This document shows, piece after piece, positions 14,003 through 15,467 of a stretch of 15,467 nt of DNA. The stretch is from assembly GCA_030838025.1 (NCBI GenBank), contig JAUTXM010000108.1, positions 1 through 15,467 of the forward strand, given 5' to 3'. This stretch comes from Acidimicrobiaceae bacterium. Lineage in GTDB: Bacteria > Actinomycetota > Acidimicrobiia > Acidimicrobiales > Palsa-688. The translations under genes and the position numbers were made by a program. Below the pieces are notes generated by a model. That model was given only the letters and a program-made list of their open reading frames with translations. It searched no databases and was not told the DNA's origin. Within the stretch, counting starts at the first letter, position 1; every line of letters begins with the position of its first letter.

Positions 14003-14305
14003 GTGGCGCTCGCGACAATCGTGAATCCGTGGGTTGGGCTCGTGTTCGCGGCCCTACTAGCGCCGCTTACGGCTGGGATTGTGGCGATCGCCGTCCAGAA
14101 GTGGCGAAGGCGCGATCCCCGGAGGACGTACTTTGCGGCTGGAGCCTGTTGTCATGCGCTTATCATCGTCGGCGTGGCCATTTCGGGCTACGCCAGGTCA
14201 ACGGGACCGGCGATGATCGCCGCCGGATTCCTCGGCTTGCTGACACGCGCGGCAGTCGCCATCGGTCACGCGCGACGGAGAAGGAACGCCGGAGGCGAAG
14301 GGTAA
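14003..14305 (+). CDS. Small multi-pass membrane protein, unknown function
   Basis: 100 aa from the GTG at 14003, with three likely hydrophobic segments: VALATIVNPWVGLVFAALL extending into TAGIVAIAV (about 1-30), CCHALIIVGVAISGY (about 47-63), and AMIAAGFLGLLTRAAVAIG (about 69-88). Basic clusters (KWRRRDPRR, HARRRRN) separate or follow them, consistent with positive-inside loops. GGAGG at 13985-13989 precedes this GTG at a rather long 13-base spacing. An ATG at 13946 would add 19 polar residues and has no ribosome binding site. No family is recognised; it lies between the HTH-like gene and repeat copy B. Confidence 0.5.
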   Translation: MALATIVNPWVGLVFAALLAPLTAGIVAIAVQKWRRRDPRRTYFAAGACCHALIIVGVAISGYARSTGPAMIAAGFLGLLTRAAVAIGHARRRRNAGGEG

Positions 14306-14430
14306 TACCCGGCCGACAGCCAGATGTCTCACCACTCCTGCCTCACCTCTCCATTCTCGGCAGTCTCGAACAACTTCGGCGCTTGGACATCCCGTGCGCT
14401 GCACCCCGTCGTTCGGCGTGTCTCCGGAGG

Positions 14431-15151
14431 GCGAGGCGGGCGATCCCACTGCCGAGCAGATGGATCCATCTGAGGCGTGATAGAACTCAAAACCCCTGTT
14501 TCTGGGCTGCACCGCTACTCGGAGCCGCCATCATCGGGTCGTCTGCCCCGCCCGAGCTGCGCGACCGCAGCGATGACCGCGGTCATAAGCGTGAGGATAA
14601 TCAACGACCACGCGAGCAGCGCACCCATGCAAACAGCGAGAACCGTCAAGGCCAAACGGGCGACACCCCTGCTCTCTAGCGCTCCGACGATCATGGCGGC
14701 CATTAGGACCGCGAGGATGGCCTCGCTGCGCCACGACTTGGCGAGGGACTGAGTGTCGGCAGCTGGTTGTTCGTCCGACGGCGGCCAATCCTCTTCGAAG
14801 TCATCGGGTGTGAGGTTGTCGGGTCGTACGGTGCGGACGCTCCCGTCTGGAAGGGTGACGCGATACCGGCACGACTGAGCGGAATCACCCTCCCAGTCCA
14901 TCCTCGCGCCGTGTTGATAGAGGACATTGAACGCTCCGTTGACCTCGGCACCGGATCCGTGAGCGAGCACCTCGACCATGCTTGGCAGACTGCCAGGATT
15001 CAGACGTAGGGCCTGGCGCCGAAGCTGACGCATGGTGGCACCCTCGCTTGGGTGAGCCGCCAACCATCGGCGAGCCTCGTCGTAGCTCAAGTTCCCCTTC
15101 GCCACAGCCCAACTCTGACATACAAACCCGGCCACGACAACGAGCACGGAG
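14431..15151. repeat. Long direct repeat, copy B
   Basis: Second copy of the element at 10986-11707, same orientation. The conserved blocks include ATGGATCC near 14460, CATCATCGGGTCG downstream of the gene, and CCACGACAACGAGC at its far end, after which the flanks diverge. The length is almost identical to copy A and the gene reading frame is intact in both. Confidence 0.88.
14515..15105 (-). CDS. Two-helix membrane protein of unknown function, copy B
   Basis: 196 aa from the GTG at 15105, the same length as copy A. The soluble half is nearly unchanged (YDEARRWLAAHPSEG, VEVLAHGSGAEVNGAFNVLY and YRVTLPDGSV are identical), whereas differences gather in the acidic linker (about 99-120), the first membrane segment (SEAILAVLMAAMIV) and the C-terminal tail (PDDGGSE for PDDDDPE). 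Conservation of the soluble domain with drift of the helices suggests the soluble part contacts a partner or ligand. The frame is open to a GTG at 15147. Transcription would run away from the downstream glyoxalase-like gene, giving a divergent arrangement over about 250 bp. Confidence 0.72.
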   Translation of the reverse strand: MAKGNLSYDEARRWLAAHPSEGATMRQLRRQALRLNPGSLPSMVEVLAHGSGAEVNGAFNVLYQHGARMDWEGDSAQSCRYRVTLPDGSVRTVRPDNLTPDDFEEDWPPSDEQPAADTQSLAKSWRSEAILAVLMAAMIVGALESRGVARLALTVLAVCMGALLAWSLIILTLMTAVIAAVAQLGRGRRPDDGGSE

Positions 15152-15346
15152 CCGCGCTATGCGCTGCCTGAGCTATGCGTGTCAACCGATCGGCCGCACT
15201 CAGATGCGATATTCGGGCGCGCCGGGCCCGCGTTGCCGGGTCGCCTTGCACGGCTGGACCTCTCGTCAACGGCGAAATAATCGCCGATCTGTTGCTCACA
15301 GGCCCAAGTACTCCTTCGCGGGCTATGGTCGGACGGATTACAAAAG

Positions 15347-15351
15347 AGGAG
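15347..15351 (+). promoter_or_regulatory. Ribosome binding site of the VOC-family gene
   Basis: AGGAG (within AGAGGAG) lies 7 bases before the TTG at 15359 and decides this non-ATG start. Confidence 0.75.
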
Positions 15352-15358
15352 TAGCTCC

Positions 15359-15467
15359 TTGCCAAAGTTCCCGGCGATCGCACATGTCGCTCTCACGGTC
15401 AGCGACCTTGACCGCAGCCGCAAGTGGTATCAGCGACTTTTCGGTTCAGATCCAGTCCTTGACCAGG
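15359..15467 (+). CDS. Glyoxalase/VOC-family protein (5' part, cut by window edge)
   Basis: The first 36 codons are visible, reading PKFPAIAHVALTVSDLDRS then RKWYQRLFGSDPVLDQ. The pattern HVALTVSDLDRSRKWYxRLFG is the classic first beta-alpha unit of vicinal-oxygen-chelate proteins (glyoxalase I, bleomycin-resistance and extradiol dioxygenase relatives). The His of AHVAL is the usual first metal ligand. TTG is the start because of the well-spaced AGGAG before it. The rest of the protein, and thus its specific reaction, is outside the window. Confidence 0.88.
   Translation, partial: MPKFPAIAHVALTVSDLDRSRKWYQRLFGSDPVLDQ

Overview
The window is high-GC DNA with many GTG and TTG starts. It carries coenzyme-F420-type luciferase-like oxidoreductases and Arg-rich, Ala/Gly-rich membrane proteins. 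This points to an actinobacterium; a soil or aquatic lineage such as Acidimicrobiia is a guess from gene style, not shown by a marker. No rRNA, tRNA, CRISPR array, intact transposase or phage gene was found.

Left part (1-6381). A short open frame runs in from the left edge and stops at 300; it may be the remnant of a larger gene. About 375 bp without a convincing gene follows, holding a compact inverted-repeat element built on 18-bp units (543-624). Then a minus-strand block, read right to left: a multi-spanning membrane protein, its ABC ATPase, two tandem F420-dependent G6PDH-like oxidoreductase paralogs, and an AlkA-type DNA glycosylase. The first pair is a likely ABC exporter. A GC hairpin separates it from the oxidoreductases.

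Middle part (6413-9205, plus strand). A D-alanyl-D-alanine carboxypeptidase (secreted, C-terminally anchored, with a repetitive Ala/Gly/Thr/Ser linker) starts only 31 bp from the divergent membrane protein. It is followed by a gene-poor gap and a membrane-anchored or exported protein with a PKD-like motif.

Right part (9472-15467) looks accessory. It has an orphan Imm5-like putative immunity protein in a two-gene unit with a cupin-like protein behind a recognisable promoter. It also has a diverged direct repeat of about 0.72 kb (10986-11707 and 14431-15151), each copy carrying one copy of a two-helix membrane protein of unknown function. Between the copies lie a 66-aa AT-richer membrane protein, a GNAT acetyltransferase, a small protein with a C-terminal helix-turn-helix-like segment, and a small membrane protein. 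The window ends in the start of a glyoxalase/VOC-family gene (TTG start, clear ribosome binding site).

The strongest candidate for something undescribed is the duplicated membrane-protein cassette and the small-protein segment it brackets. Mutations between the copies fall on third codon positions in the stretch checked, so the protein appears to be under selection. Several regions of 250-500 bp carry no gene I can support.
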